Source: Kribbella antiqua
GTDB lineage: Bacteria; Actinomycetota; Actinomycetes; Propionibacteriales; Kribbellaceae
NCBI RefSeq assembly: GCF_004345665.1
Contig: NZ_SLWR01000004.1
Location: 310,001 to 374,000 of the forward strand
DNA length: 64,000 nt
Reading direction: 5' to 3'
The translations under genes and the position numbers were made by a program. Numbering within the stretch: position 1 is the first letter of the stretch; each line of letters starts with the position of its first letter. This document shows, in pieces, positions 1 through 7,845 of this stretch. A model generated the notes under the pieces. It was not told the origin of the DNA. It was given only the letters and a program-made list of their open reading frames with translations, and did no database searches.

Positions 1-165
1 GAGCTCGAGGTCGCGGGCCTGGTCGCCGAAGGACTCACCAACCGGCAGATCGCAGCCCGGCTGGTGATCTCCGAACGCACCGCCCAGAACCACGTCCAGC
101 ACATCCTCACGAAGCTGGGCTTCGCCACCCGCAGCCAGATTGCCGCCTGGTCCACCCGCAGATGA
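1..165 (+). CDS. LuxR/GerE-family regulator, C-terminal end (partial)
   Basis: The reading frame is open from the left edge and ends at a TGA. The 54 visible residues form a LuxR-type helix-turn-helix: the scaffold helix with VAGLVAEGL, then [10 protein letters not shown], then the recognition helix [13 protein letters not shown] and the closing segment TRSQIAAW. This is the DNA-binding end of a response regulator or a large LuxR (LAL-like) protein; the sensing part lies outside the window, so the signal cannot be inferred. It is the only part of this gene available. Confidence 0.85.
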   Translation, partial: ELEVAGLVAEGLTNRQIAARLVISERTAQNHVQHILTKLGFATRSQIAAWSTRR

Positions 166-264
166 GTACCCCGGATGAGTGATCTGGCGGATTCCAGCTG
201 GGCCGCGGGCTCCTAGCGTGATCGGTGTGGCCCATCCGGGCCGCACAGGATCGGAGGAGGAATC

Positions 265-558
265 ATGCAGTGGATCGCAGTCGCCACCCCGCCGTTCGGG
301 GCCATCGAGCAGTTCGACCAGGTGATGGAGCAGTTGGGCGCCGAGGAGCCGGAGGGCCTGGAGGCCAGGTACGTCGGCACGACCGACGACGGCCTGCGTG
401 TCGTCACGCTGTGGAAGTCGAAGGAACACGCCGACCGGTTCTTCGCCAACCGCCTCGGCCCCGCCTTCGCCAAGGTCCTCGGCCCCGAACCGGCCGGCCG
501 CCCCGAAATCCTCGGCATCGACGTCGCCCGCAGCTACACTCGCCAACCCGTCGGCTGA
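265..558 (+). CDS. small protein, possible dimeric alpha/beta-barrel (ABM-like) fold
   Basis: A 97-residue soluble protein with a strong ribosome binding site GGAGGAGG a few bases before the ATG. The arrangement (strand MQWIAVATPP, helix FDQVMEQLG, strands ARYVGTTDDG and LRVVTLWKS, helix EHADRFFANRLGPAFAKVL) resembles the ferredoxin-like dimeric barrels of the antibiotic-monooxygenase (ABM)/stress-responsive families, in which such small proteins bind haem or small aromatics. I see no diagnostic active-site residue, so the family call is inference. It follows the LuxR gene by about 100 bases and may be its neighbour target, and it converges on the DUF3800 gene, leaving one base between the stops. 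Confidence 0.7.
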   Translation: MQWIAVATPPFGAIEQFDQVMEQLGAEEPEGLEARYVGTTDDGLRVVTLWKSKEHADRFFANRLGPAFAKVLGPEPAGRPEILGIDVARSYTRQPVG

Positions 559-559
559 C

Positions 560-1486
560 TCAGCACCTGCTGGCTGCGTAGGGCTCGGACAGATACGGGG
601 CCAGCAGGTCGGCGAGGTCGGGGGCATCGGCTGGGTTCGTGGCGAGGCGCCGCGCGATGCCGGCCAGGAGGTCAGCGACCTGGACGCGCGGGTCGTGGCG
701 GGAGTCGACCTGAGTGACGGTGAGCAGCGGCGGCGGGGCCGGGAACACCGCTCCCGCCAGGTACGTGCGCATGCGGGCCAGCCGGTGCCGAGTCAGCGCA
801 CTCTGCTCATCGTGTACGACGGCAACCGACCTGCGCCCGGCACTCCAGAACAGCGCGGTCTCGGCCAGCGCGGGCAGCATCGGTTCGAGCGGCGGCGGGA
901 TGGAGGGGTCGTCGTCGATCAACCGCTCGACGATGTCCTCGATATGCTCCCGCGACACCTCAGCCAGGTCGGCTACGCCGTACGGCATCGTCTCGAAGAA
1001 GCGGTCGATGGCGGCATGGTCGATCAAGCGGAGGCGCTTCGTCCGCGTCATCGTGAGAAACGCGTCCAGGAACTCGGTCCGGTTGGGTGCCTGGTAGATC
1101 GCGAGCGCGGTGGCGTTGTCGGCGCCGGACAGGCTGGTGCCGTCGCCGTACGACGGTTCGGCGACGAGCAGATCGACGACGCGGCGGGCGACGTACCAGG
1201 TCTTGTCGATGACGTGGACGTGGGCGCGGCCGCGGAGGGCAGTCAGGAACCACACGAGTGCCGGGCGCTGCTCAGGCCGCAGCAAGACGTTCGACTTGTA
1301 CTCCGCGGACGCGCGCCGGCGGAACGGAGCTCGCAGTACGGCGACCAGTTCGGTGGCTTCCGGTACGGCGAGATCCACGCTGGCATGGGTGATCACGGGC
1401 GAGTCGGGATCCAGGAGGTTGCTCCCGGAGAACCCGGACTCGTCACACGCGATCTCCACCCACGCCCGCGAGGGCAGGGTCTGCAT
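560..1486 (-). CDS. DUF3800-family protein
   Basis: 308 residues. The N-terminal CDESG segment (strand with an acidic residue, about residues 14-18) and the C-terminal DPRVQVADLLAGIARR block (about residues 265-281) are the two conserved blocks of DUF3800, a family with a predicted RNase H-like fold often found near mobile or defence genes. The acidic residues (D and E of CDESG, D of QVADLL) could form a metal site; no activity has been shown in general. The start is supported by GGAG seven bases upstream. Here it stands alone, convergent with the small barrel protein. Confidence 0.75.
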   Translation of the reverse strand: MQTLPSRAWVEIACDESGFSGSNLLDPDSPVITHASVDLAVPEATELVAVLRAPFRRRASAEYKSNVLLRPEQRPALVWFLTALRGRAHVHVIDKTWYVARRVVDLLVAEPSYGDGTSLSGADNATALAIYQAPNRTEFLDAFLTMTRTKRLRLIDHAAIDRFFETMPYGVADLAEVSREHIEDIVERLIDDDPSIPPPLEPMLPALAETALFWSAGRRSVAVVHDEQSALTRHRLARMRTYLAGAVFPAPPPLLTVTQVDSRHDPRVQVADLLAGIARRLATNPADAPDLADLLAPYLSEPYAASRC

Positions 1487-1522
1487 CAGAAAACTCCAAG
1501 GCTGAAGGCTTCACGCTGAAGG

Positions 1523-1542
1523 GCCCGTCGTAGTGGACGGGC
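1523..1542. other. short stem-loop in the 1487-1839 gene-free stretch
   Basis: GCCCGTC and GACGGGC pair perfectly around a six-base loop just upstream of the DUF3800 gene. Apart from this hairpin and the 26-base repeat at 1740, I see no gene in the roughly 350 bases between the DUF3800 start and the next start. There is no T-run, so its role is unclear. Confidence 0.4.
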
Positions 1543-1739
1543 GTGATCACACGAAAACGGCGCGATCAGAAAGCGGCAGCAGCCTCAGCAGACATGCCCC
1601 CATCATCAACTCCCTACCCACCTCGCACCACCCAATATCCGGGGAGCGCCGGGGTGCTGTTTCACGGCGTCGTGCCCAGCATGAGCACGGTTCGACCACG
1701 ACACGCCGCCGCGCGATGGTCGAGCGGTGCACAAGGTCA

Positions 1740-1765
1740 CCACCACCCGCCGAGCAACCCCGAGC
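1740..1765 (+). repeat. 26-bp direct repeat, copy 1 (upstream of the DHFR-like gene)
   Basis: This 26-base segment is identical to 2082-2107 inside the following RibD/DHFR-like gene. In the corresponding frame it encodes HHPPSNPE followed by unrelated residues and a stop. It looks like the scar of a partly duplicated and lost paralogue, or of recombination within the gene. Similarity does not extend clearly beyond the 26 bases. Confidence 0.75.
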
Positions 1766-1839
1766 AGAAGAGCGGGCTGCGATGAGTTTTGGGTGGAAGG
1801 TTCGTCTTAGTGGGGACCAGACGATGCGAGGAGGTTGTG

Positions 1840-2385
1840 ATGGCGAAGGTTCTGTATTCGGTGACCATGTCGGTGGACGGTTTCATCACCGGGCCGGGCG
1901 GTGACATGCAGTGGATGCGGCCATATCTCGGGCCCAACGCGGAGGTCGCGGAGCTCATCCCCCAGATCGGATCGTTGCTGATCGGGCGGCGATCGCACGA
2001 CGGAGACGACCCGCACAAGGGCGACGAGGGCGAGGGGAAAGCGTTCGGCGGCGGCTGGAACGGCCCGATGTTCGTCGTCACCCACCACCCGCCGAGCAAC
2101 CCCGAGCCAGGAGTCACGTACGTCGATCAGTTCGCCCAGGCACTCGACCTGGCGAAGGAAGCAGCCGGCGACAAGTACGTCAACGTGATCGGAGCCAACA
2201 TCGCCAAGCAGTGCATCGAAGCCGGCGAACTCGACGAGGTCCTCCTCCTCTACGCCCCCGTCATGCTCGGCGACGGCACCCGCCTCTTCGCCCACCCCGG
2301 CGGCCACCCCGTCCCCCTCACCCGCCGCAGCGTGACCAACAACCCCACCGCCACCAACCTCTGGTTCACCGTCGACAAAACCTAG
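1840..2385 (+). CDS. dihydrofolate reductase-family (RibD C-terminal domain) protein
   Basis: 181 residues. The N-terminal MAKVLYSVTMSVDGFI, the central IGRRSHD and VVTHHPPSNPE, and the C-terminal LDEVLLLYAPVMLGDGTRLF are the characteristic blocks of the RibD_C/DHFR-like reductases common in actinobacteria (YyaP/YwjB type), NADPH-binding proteins of mostly unknown substrate. I start at this ATG because GAGGAGG stands seven bases upstream and the frame upstream lacks family similarity. Its stop overlaps the stop of the convergent YCII gene within the tetranucleotide CTAG. Confidence 0.9.
   Translation: MAKVLYSVTMSVDGFITGPGGDMQWMRPYLGPNAEVAELIPQIGSLLIGRRSHDGDDPHKGDEGEGKAFGGGWNGPMFVVTHHPPSNPEPGVTYVDQFAQALDLAKEAAGDKYVNVIGANIAKQCIEAGELDEVLLLYAPVMLGDGTRLFAHPGGHPVPLTRRSVTNNPTATNLWFTVDKT
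2082..2107 (+). repeat. 26-bp direct repeat, copy 2 (inside the DHFR-like gene)
   Basis: Identical to 1740-1765. Here the segment is in frame and encodes HHPPSNPE of the reductase, so this is the parental copy. Confidence 0.75.
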
Positions 2386-2672
2386 AAGTCGGCGGCTGCA
2401 CCTCGCATGACGGCGCGGATTTCAACACTGCGGCCCGCCGTACGCGCGTCGGGCAACAGCCGAGCGAGTTCGACCGCACGGTCCGAGGTCTCCACGTCGA
2501 TGACGTAGTACGCGTCGATGTCCCGAGCCGGGCCCGGTGGAATCGTCACTCCCAGCTGTGGATCGGCCAGCACCTCGCCGTCGACCAGCTCGCCGGCCTC
2601 CCGCGCAGCCCGTTCAAATTCGTCCCGTCGTAGGTGCGCGGCGTCGCCCCGCAAAATCAGTAAGTACTTCAT
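2382..2672 (-). CDS. YCII-related protein
   Basis: 96 residues starting MKYLLILRGDAA, with the typical ferredoxin-like YCII pattern: an N-terminal hydrophobic strand, a glycine-containing centre and the late strand AYYVIDVETSDRAVELARLLP, then VEIRAVM at the end. YCII proteins are small dimers with a proposed His/Asp active site; DGPI/DGPF members often sit near ECF sigma factors, but none is adjacent here (a second YCII gene at 38067 is next to one). GGAGAG lies about six bases before the chosen ATG; an upstream in-frame start lacks family sequence. Confidence 0.85.
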   Translation of the reverse strand: MKYLLILRGDAAHLRRDEFERAAREAGELVDGEVLADPQLGVTIPPGPARDIDAYYVIDVETSDRAVELARLLPDARTAGRSVEIRAVMRGAAADF

Positions 2673-2734
2673 CGGCGCTCTCCTCTCACTGATACGACGG
2701 AACCAACCGCGAAGTTTTGACATGACGAGCTACC

Positions 2735-3490
2735 TCAGCTGAGGGCGGCCCAGGCTCGGGCGGTCAGGAGGATTGAGCCGTCTGGCTCGGTTGGCAGGCG
2801 GTCGCGGACGGCTTCGCGTAGGGCCTGCTGGTCGGGTTGGGACAAGGTTTGTACGTACGCCGGCGCCGGGCCCTGGCCGCCGAGGAACGGGCGCCAGTAG
2901 TCGTCGAAGGACGCGAACTCAGTCGGTACGACGATCGCCCGCGTGCTGACCGTGGTGAAGCCGGCCTCGGCGAACAGCTCCTCCAGGCCTTCCGCCGTAC
3001 AGAACGGGAAGCGCCGGGCTTCGTCGTACTCGCGTGCGTCGGGGTGCAACTCGACCACGGCGTCCCAGAAGTGCCTCATCAACTGCATGCCATCCGCGTA
3101 ATCCCACACATAGACGGCGACCGTCGACCCGATCTCGCGCATTCGGCGCAGCGCCTCGACGCGCTCGGGGATGAAGTTGAGCACCAGCCCGGAGACGACC
3201 ACGTCGTACGGTCCGTCCGGCAACTCGGCCGCCGACCGGACCTCGAATGTCGCCCCGGGGACCGTACAGCGTGCGTAGTCGACGAACCCCTCCGACGGAT
3301 CCACGCCGAGCACGGACGCGGGAGACGCCGTACGCAGAATCGTGCTGGTCAAAGCGCCGGTCCCACACCCGACATCCAGCCAGCTCGACCCGGCCGGCTG
3401 CTCGAGCCAATCGACGAACTCGGCCGCCACCAACCGGCTCCACCGGCCCACATACGACTCGTAGATGTCCCCACTCGACCACTCGGTCAT
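2735..3490 (-). CDS. class I SAM-dependent methyltransferase
   Basis: 251 residues. Motif I is WLDVGCGTGALTS (about residues 37-49), followed by the acidic loop VLGVDPSEGFVDYAR and the motif LPDGPYDVVVSGLVLNFIP. This is the UbiE/Methyltransf_11/25 type; the substrate cannot be read from the sequence. Its ATG directly abuts the TAG of the upstream SDR gene (TAGATG), so the two are co-transcribed and probably translationally coupled, and both fall under the TetR operator array at 4434-4505. Confidence 0.9.
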   Translation of the reverse strand: MTEWSSGDIYESYVGRWSRLVAAEFVDWLEQPAGSSWLDVGCGTGALTSTILRTASPASVLGVDPSEGFVDYARCTVPGATFEVRSAAELPDGPYDVVVSGLVLNFIPERVEALRRMREIGSTVAVYVWDYADGMQLMRHFWDAVVELHPDAREYDEARRFPFCTAEGLEELFAEAGFTTVSTRAIVVPTEFASFDDYWRPFLGGQGPAPAYVQTLSQPDQQALREAVRDRLPTEPDGSILLTARAWAALS

Positions 3491-4414
3491 CTACGCAGCG
3501 TACGACTCAATCGATACTCCGGTGAGCTCTTCAGCCACAGACCAAAGGCGAGCGTTGGCCTCCCGGTCGAGAGCACGCTTCGGCGCCTGAACCAGCTTGG
3601 TCGGGCCGACGGCTCCGAAGATCCCCGCGGGACCGTAGTACGCACCGGCCTGAGCATCCGGGCTTGTTGCCGCATACAACAAAGGCTCGGTGCCGATCTC
3701 CACGTCCTGGGAGGGGAAGACGCGCATCGCGATCCGTGCGTAGAGCGGAGCCGTGCCCCCGCCGAGCGACGCACCGGCAGACTGGAGGTTCGTGCGGGTG
3801 TACCCGGGGTGCGCGGCGACGCTCAGCAGCGGCCAACCGCGGTCGGCCGCGAGCCGCGCGAGGTGGTTGCTCATCATCAGGTCGGCGAGCTTCGACTGTG
3901 AGTACGCCTGGTTCGGGCGATAACGCCGCTCCCACTGCAGGTCGTCGTACTGGATCCTGCCGAAGTTGGCGGCGCCGCTGCTCATCGTCGCGATCCGCGG
4001 CGCGGGTGCGGCCAGTACGAGCGGCAGCAGTTGGACCGTGAGCGCGAACGGGCCGAGGAAGTTCGAGCCGAACTGCAACTCGAAACCATCGCGAGTGGTG
4101 AACCGGCTCGGCGGCGTCATCACGCCGGCGTTGTTCACGAGCAGGTCGAGGTGCGGCTCGTCCGCGCTCAGCCCGTCGGCGAATTCCCGTACGGACGCCA
4201 GGTCGGCGAGGTCGATCCGCCGTACCTCGAGCTGGGCGTCCGGGAATTCGGCGAGGATCTCCGCGCGGGCCGCCTCGCCTTTCGCGACAGTGCGGACGGC
4301 CAGCACCACGCGGGCCCCCGCAGCGGCGAGGCGCTTGGCGGCTTCCTTGCCAGTACCGCTGTTGGCGCCGGTGACGACGGCGAGCTTGCCGGTCTGATCG
4401 GGTACGACGTACAT
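3491..4414 (-). CDS. short-chain dehydrogenase/reductase (retinol-dehydrogenase-like SDR)
   Basis: 307 residues. The cofactor loop is [14 protein letters not shown] (TGxxxGxG), the structural motif is LVNNAGVM, and the catalytic residues appear as MSSGA and YSQSK (Y-x3-K). The long C-terminal region after [11 protein letters not shown] matches the oxidoreductases related to WW-domain/retinol dehydrogenases. The start is set by GGAG eight bases upstream; the in-frame ATG 18 bases earlier has no such site. The gene is divergent from a TetR regulator; the intergenic region carries three operator copies, so it is the likely regulated target together with the downstream methyltransferase. Confidence 0.9.
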   Translation of the reverse strand: MYVVPDQTGKLAVVTGANSGTGKEAAKRLAAAGARVVLAVRTVAKGEAARAEILAEFPDAQLEVRRIDLADLASVREFADGLSADEPHLDLLVNNAGVMTPPSRFTTRDGFELQFGSNFLGPFALTVQLLPLVLAAPAPRIATMSSGAANFGRIQYDDLQWERRYRPNQAYSQSKLADLMMSNHLARLAADRGWPLLSVAAHPGYTRTNLQSAGASLGGGTAPLYARIAMRVFPSQDVEIGTEPLLYAATSPDAQAGAYYGPAGIFGAVGPTKLVQAPKRALDREANARLWSVAEELTGVSIESYAA

Positions 4415-4433
4415 GGTGGGGGCTCCATCCATA

Positions 4434-4450
4434 AAAGACTGCTGGTCTGT
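4434..4450. promoter_or_regulatory. TetR operator copy 1
   Basis: A 17-base site matching ACAGACCGCTGGTCTGT with two mismatches. It lies immediately upstream of the SDR start. The same palindrome occurs twice more before the TetR gene. Confidence 0.65.
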
Positions 4451-4466
4451 TATAGCTTCGACGTTA

Positions 4467-4483
4467 TCAGACCGCTGGTTCGA
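4467..4483. promoter_or_regulatory. TetR operator copy 2
   Basis: A weaker copy (about 13 of 17 positions) of the same 17-base palindrome. Its arm CAGACCGCTGGT forms a perfect 12-base inverted repeat with ACCAGCGGTCTG in copy 3. Confidence 0.6.
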
Positions 4484-4488
4484 TAACA

Positions 4489-4505
4489 ACAGACCAGCGG
4501 TCTGT
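4489..4505. promoter_or_regulatory. TetR operator copy 3
   Basis: A perfect palindrome ACAGACC-AGC-GGTCTGT ending five bases before the GTG of the TetR gene. At this position a bound repressor would block both the promoter and the start region of its own gene. Confidence 0.7.
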
Positions 4506-4510
4506 AGACT

Positions 4511-5182
4511 GTGACGGTGACGACTTTCCAGCGCGCCCGGAGCGAGGAGCAGCGAGCCGCCCGGCGGCGGGCGATCCTCGGCACGGCGGCGGCGATGCTG
4601 ACCCAGATGCCGGTCGCGGAGCTCAGCCTGAACGAGCTGAGCCGTCGCGTCGGCCTGGCGAAGTCGAACGTCCTCAACTACTTCGAGTCCCGCGAGGCCG
4701 TCCTGCTCGAGCTCGCGGCCGCCGAACTCGAGCACTGGGTCGACGACCTGACCTCGGCCCTAGGCGACATCTCCCCGGACGACCCGATCGCGGAACGCGC
4801 CGAGCTGCTGGTGTCCAACCTCGTCAGCACACTGGCCGGGCGGCCGGTGTTCTGCGACCTGATCAGCTCGCAGGCCGCCGTACTCGAGCGGAACGTCTCG
4901 ACCGAGGTGGTGCTGGCCTACAAGCGGGCAGCCGTGGTGAGCCTCACGCGGATGGTCGAGGCAGTGGTCCGCGCGCTACCGGAGATCGGCGCGGACGGCG
5001 CGACCCGCCTGCTGTCCTCCGGAAGCTTGCTGGCCGGCGCGATCTGGACGCACTCCCATCCCGCCCCACCGGTCCTGGAGGCGTACGAGGCCGATCCCAC
5101 CCTCGCCCCACTCCGCATGGAGTTCAGGCCCGCCCTGACCGACGCACTCACCACGCTCCTCCAGGGCCTGCTCCCCCGCTGA
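4511..5182 (+). CDS. TetR-family transcriptional regulator
   Basis: 223 residues. The N-terminal helix-turn-helix spans about residues 20-65 ([14 protein letters not shown] ... [26 protein letters not shown]); the rest is the ligand-binding domain with the TetR C-terminal pattern [21 protein letters not shown]. The GTG start lies only five bases after a perfect operator palindrome and has no clear ribosome binding site, so the mRNA may be leaderless; a second GTG two codons later is possible. It is divergent from the SDR-methyltransferase pair, which it most likely represses along with itself. Confidence 0.9.
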   Translation: MTVTTFQRARSEEQRAARRRAILGTAAAMLTQMPVAELSLNELSRRVGLAKSNVLNYFESREAVLLELAAAELEHWVDDLTSALGDISPDDPIAERAELLVSNLVSTLAGRPVFCDLISSQAAVLERNVSTEVVLAYKRAAVVSLTRMVEAVVRALPEIGADGATRLLSSGSLLAGAIWTHSHPAPPVLEAYEADPTLAPLRMEFRPALTDALTTLLQGLLPR

Positions 5183-5219
5183 CCCCTGTGCAGGTTTCCC
5201 CTGAAGTTGAGCGCGGGGC

Positions 5220-5244
5220 AACTCCATTGGAAAGGAATGGAGTT
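5220..5244. promoter_or_regulatory. 9-bp inverted repeat before the acid phosphatase gene
   Basis: AACTCCATT and AATGGAGTT pair perfectly around seven bases, in an AT-richer patch between the TetR stop and the phosphatase start. It could terminate the TetR transcript or be an operator or leader hairpin for the phosphatase; the sequence does not decide. Confidence 0.45.
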
Positions 5245-5284
5245 AGTTTGCCTTCGCAAGCTTTTCTTCGTGGAGAGGTAAGCC

Positions 5285-6136
5285 ATGGGCATCCGTTCCT
5301 GGCGCCGGCCGTCGCGCCGGCTGGTCCTGACCGGCGCTGCGAGCGTCGCGATCGCGTCGGTCGTCGGCGGGGTCGCATACTCGGCCGGGGTCGCCGCGCA
5401 GCAGCCGGCGATCCAGACATCGACGCCGCGGTCCGAGCGTCAGATCACCAACATCGACGTACTGCGGCAGCAGCTCCGCAACTACTACGGCGATCCGCTC
5501 GGCACCGGCACGTTCGCTGCCGACAGCAACTACGCCAAGGAGGCGTCGTCGGTCGCCGCGGCCGGCCAGCGGTGGATCTCGGTCCCGCACCACACCAAGG
5601 GCGCCAAGGCGATCCTGCTCGACGTCGACGACACCTCGCTGGCGACCTGGAATTACGAGATCTTCAGCAACTGGGCCTACAACCCGGCCACCAACGCGGA
5701 TTACGTGCTGAACCAGCGCTTCCCCGCCGTACCGGGAATGGTCGACCTGGTGAAGACGGCCGAGCGCGAGGGCTACGCGATCTTCTTCCTCACCGGTCGC
5801 GGCGCGGCGCAGGAGCAGGCGACGCTCGGCAACCTGACCGCTGACGGTGTCGGCGTCGACGCGGGCTACCCGAAGCCGACCACCCTGTCGGACGGCGAGG
5901 ACGGCCTGTTCACCAAGCCGGCCGTCGCCAACTACCCGGACTACCTGAAGCAGGCCTGCGCCGGCGACCCGAACGGCTCTTGTACGACGATCCACTACAA
6001 GTCGGCCACCCGCGCCCACATCGAGTCGCTCGGCTACGACATCGTGGCCAACTTCGGCGATCAGTACTCCGACCTCAAGGGCGGCTACGCCGACCGGACC
6101 TTCAAGCTCCCCAACCCGAACTACTACCTGCCGTAA
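5285..6136 (+). CDS. secreted HAD-superfamily acid phosphatase (subfamily IIIB)
   Basis: 283 residues. Residues 1-39 form an export signal with an SRRLVLTG twin-arginine-like segment and a hydrophobic core, so Tat export is plausible. HAD motif I is LLDVDDTSLAT (two catalytic aspartates), motif II is FFLTGRG, the motif III lysine is probably in HYKSATRAH, and motif IV is NFGDQYSDL. This is the plant/bacterial class B/C-like acid phosphatase layout, a secreted or surface phosphomonoesterase for phosphate scavenging. AGAGGTAAGCC precedes the ATG. The hairpin at 6143-6174 follows the stop. Confidence 0.9.
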   Translation: MGIRSWRRPSRRLVLTGAASVAIASVVGGVAYSAGVAAQQPAIQTSTPRSERQITNIDVLRQQLRNYYGDPLGTGTFAADSNYAKEASSVAAAGQRWISVPHHTKGAKAILLDVDDTSLATWNYEIFSNWAYNPATNADYVLNQRFPAVPGMVDLVKTAEREGYAIFFLTGRGAAQEQATLGNLTADGVGVDAGYPKPTTLSDGEDGLFTKPAVANYPDYLKQACAGDPNGSCTTIHYKSATRAHIESLGYDIVANFGDQYSDLKGGYADRTFKLPNPNYYLP

Positions 6137-6142
6137 CCCGCC

Positions 6143-6174
6143 GACCGGGGTCTGACTCTGGTCAGGCCCCGGTC
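6143..6174. terminator. terminator hairpin between acid phosphatase and MarR-type gene
   Basis: GACCGGGGTCTGAC pairs with GTCAGGCCCCGGTC (13 of 14, plus one G-U in RNA) around TCTG. It sits between two convergent genes and overlaps the end of the regulator gene, so it probably works in both directions. Confidence 0.65.
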
Positions 6175-6884
6175 TCGGCTGAGCTGTGCAGGATCTCGCG
6201 GGCCTGCTCCGCGGCGCGGGCGGTGCTCTCGGAGACGAAGGCGAGGAACCGGGCGACGTTCTCCAGCCGGACGGCGGCCGGAGTGCCGGGGACGAGGACG
6301 CCAACGCCCTGCCGCGCGATCTCGACGATCTGGGCGGTGGCGCGGGCGCTGGCCATCATCGACTGGTACCAGATGTCGTCGTCGATGACGTAGCGCTCGC
6401 GGCGGCGTTCCTCCTGTTCGCGACGGACGAGGCCCTGGCTCTCGAGGAACGCGATCGCCTTCGAGATGGACGCCGGGCTGACCTGGAGGCGCTGGACGAG
6501 TTCGGACGCGGTGAGGCTGCCCGTGTCCGTGAGGGTGAGGCTTGCCATCACTCGCGCCATCATCGCGGGCATTCCCGCAGTCAGCATGACGGCGGTGAAC
6601 GTCTCCTCGTACTCGCGCACGGCGTCGGCGTCGCGTCCGTACGCCTGCTCGGGCGGCTCCGCCCCCCGTGGCGCGGCCGGCCGGCGCCGGTGGGCGCGAC
6701 GTTCGGTGGCGCGGTGGGCCAACTCGGCGCGGTAGCCGTTGGGGCCGCCGTTCCGCATCACCTCGCGGGTGATGGTCGAGGTCGGGCGGTCCAGGCGTCT
6801 GGCGATCTCCGCATAGGCGAGGCCGTCAGCCAGTCCCAGCGCGATCTGCTGGCGTTCCTGCTGGGTGAGTCTGCCACCTGGCAT
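6162..6884 (-). CDS. MarR-type regulator with an extra N-terminal HTH_38 domain
   Basis: 240 residues. Residues 1-45 (LTQQERQQIALGLADG, YAEIARRLDRPTSTITREV) form the HTH_38-type helix-turn-helix also found in IS30-like transposases; residues about 80-190 form a GbsR/MarR-like winged helix (MPAMMARVMASLTLTD, QRLQVSPASISKAIAFLES, GLVRREQEERRRERYV). AAGGAGG six bases upstream fixes the start. The divergent region carries several TGCAACGA-type palindromes, expected as its operator, and the divergent DUF4097 gene is the likely target. Two DNA-binding domains in one chain suggest a recognition mode different from simple MarR dimers. Confidence 0.85.
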   Translation of the reverse strand: MPGGRLTQQERQQIALGLADGLAYAEIARRLDRPTSTITREVMRNGGPNGYRAELAHRATERRAHRRRPAAPRGAEPPEQAYGRDADAVREYEETFTAVMLTAGMPAMMARVMASLTLTDTGSLTASELVQRLQVSPASISKAIAFLESQGLVRREQEERRRERYVIDDDIWYQSMMASARATAQIVEIARQGVGVLVPGTPAAVRLENVARFLAFVSESTARAAEQAREILHSSAETGA

Positions 6885-6932
6885 CGCGGCCTCCTTCGTA
6901 CGCCGCAACGATAGCGTTCACGGTTCGTCCAT

Positions 6933-6958
6933 TGCAACGAAGCGACGCCGTCGTTGCA
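6933..6958. promoter_or_regulatory. inverted repeat TGCAACGA-N10-TCGTTGCA
   Basis: Perfect 8-base arms 10 bases apart, in the AT-richer space between the divergent MarR-type and DUF4097 genes. Probable operator of the MarR-type regulator. Confidence 0.6.
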
Positions 6959-6971
6959 TTAACTTCGAGAC

Positions 6972-6983
6972 TCATTGCAATGA
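6972..6983. promoter_or_regulatory. 12-bp palindrome TCATTGCAATGA
   Basis: A perfect palindrome sharing the TTGCA core with the neighbouring 6933-6958 site. A further GCAAC-N6-GTTGC dyad lies at 7020-7035. Together they look like an array for the same regulator. Confidence 0.55.
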
Positions 6984-7019
6984 TTTCTCCGCTCTGACCT
7001 GCGGATATGTCGAAACTAT

Positions 7020-7035
7020 GCAACGAATATGTTGC
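7020..7035. promoter_or_regulatory. dyad GCAAC-GAATAT-GTTGC
   Basis: Third GCAAC/GTTGC dyad of the intergenic array, closest to the DUF4097 start, where a bound regulator would overlap its promoter. Confidence 0.5.
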
Positions 7036-7100
7036 CGGATAGCTGAACGCAACATAGTGTTTCGCTCATCAGAAACAACGTGCAGACCAGGAGAGACATC

Positions 7101-7766
7101 ATGCAGAAGTTCGACACCACCGCCCCGATCTCCGCCGTCCTCGACATCCCCGCCGGGCGCATCCAGGTCATCGGCGCCGACCGGACCGACACCACGGTCG
7201 AGGTCCGGCCGGCGGACGCTTCGAAGGGCCGCGACGTGAAGGCGGCAGAAGAGACCACTGCCGAGTACGTCGACGGCGTCCTGCGGATCCAGGGCCCGCC
7301 GGCGAAGAAGCAGATCCTCGGCCCCTCCGGATCCGTCGAGGTGACGGTCCAGCTGCCGGCCGGTTCCCGCGTCGAGGCGAAGCTGGCCGCCGGCGAGTTC
7401 CGGGGCGTCGGGCGGCTCGGCGAGGTCGCCTTCGAGGGCGCGGCCGGCTCGGTCAAGCTCGACGAGACCGAAGCCGCACGCCTTACCCTCCAGGCCGGCG
7501 ACATCACGGTCGGCCGCCTTGGCGGCGCGGCGGAGATCAGCAGCCAGAAGGGCGACATCACCATCACCGAGGCCGTGCGCGGCACCGTCGTACTGCGCAC
7601 CGAAGCCGGCAACATCTCGATCGGCGCCGGAACCTCCGCCACCTTGGACGCCGGCACCTCCTACGGCCGGATCCAGAACACCCTCAAGAACACCGAAGGT
7701 GCCACCGCCGAGCTCGCCATCAAGGCGACCACCTCGTACGGCGACATCGTTGCCCGCAGCCTCTGA
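7101..7766 (+). CDS. DUF4097-family beta-strand repeat protein
   Basis: 221 residues made almost entirely of short alternating strands with recurring I-x-V/G-D patterns (GRIQVIGADR, AGDITVGRLGG, KGDITITEAVRG, AGNISIGAG, TSYGDIVARSL), the mark of DUF4097 right-handed beta-helix-like proteins. No signal peptide or membrane segment is seen, so it is probably cytoplasmic; the function of such proteins is unknown, though in actinobacteria they are often adjacent to their own regulators. AGGAGAG six bases upstream sets the start. The frameshifted serine hydrolase follows after 79 bases on the same strand. Confidence 0.85.
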   Translation: MQKFDTTAPISAVLDIPAGRIQVIGADRTDTTVEVRPADASKGRDVKAAEETTAEYVDGVLRIQGPPAKKQILGPSGSVEVTVQLPAGSRVEAKLAAGEFRGVGRLGEVAFEGAAGSVKLDETEAARLTLQAGDITVGRLGGAAEISSQKGDITITEAVRGTVVLRTEAGNISIGAGTSATLDAGTSYGRIQNTLKNTEGATAELAIKATTSYGDIVARSL

Positions 7767-7845
7767 AGACTCGGCACCCAACGCCCGGGGCGGCATCACC
7801 GCCCCGGGCAGGCACGACAACCAATCCCATAAGGAGCGCACCGCC

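Noticed and set aside
560..1486. The DUF3800 gene as part of a mobile or defence island
   Set aside because: Such proteins often sit in islands, but here no other defence or mobility gene is adjacent; the neighbours are ordinary accessory genes.
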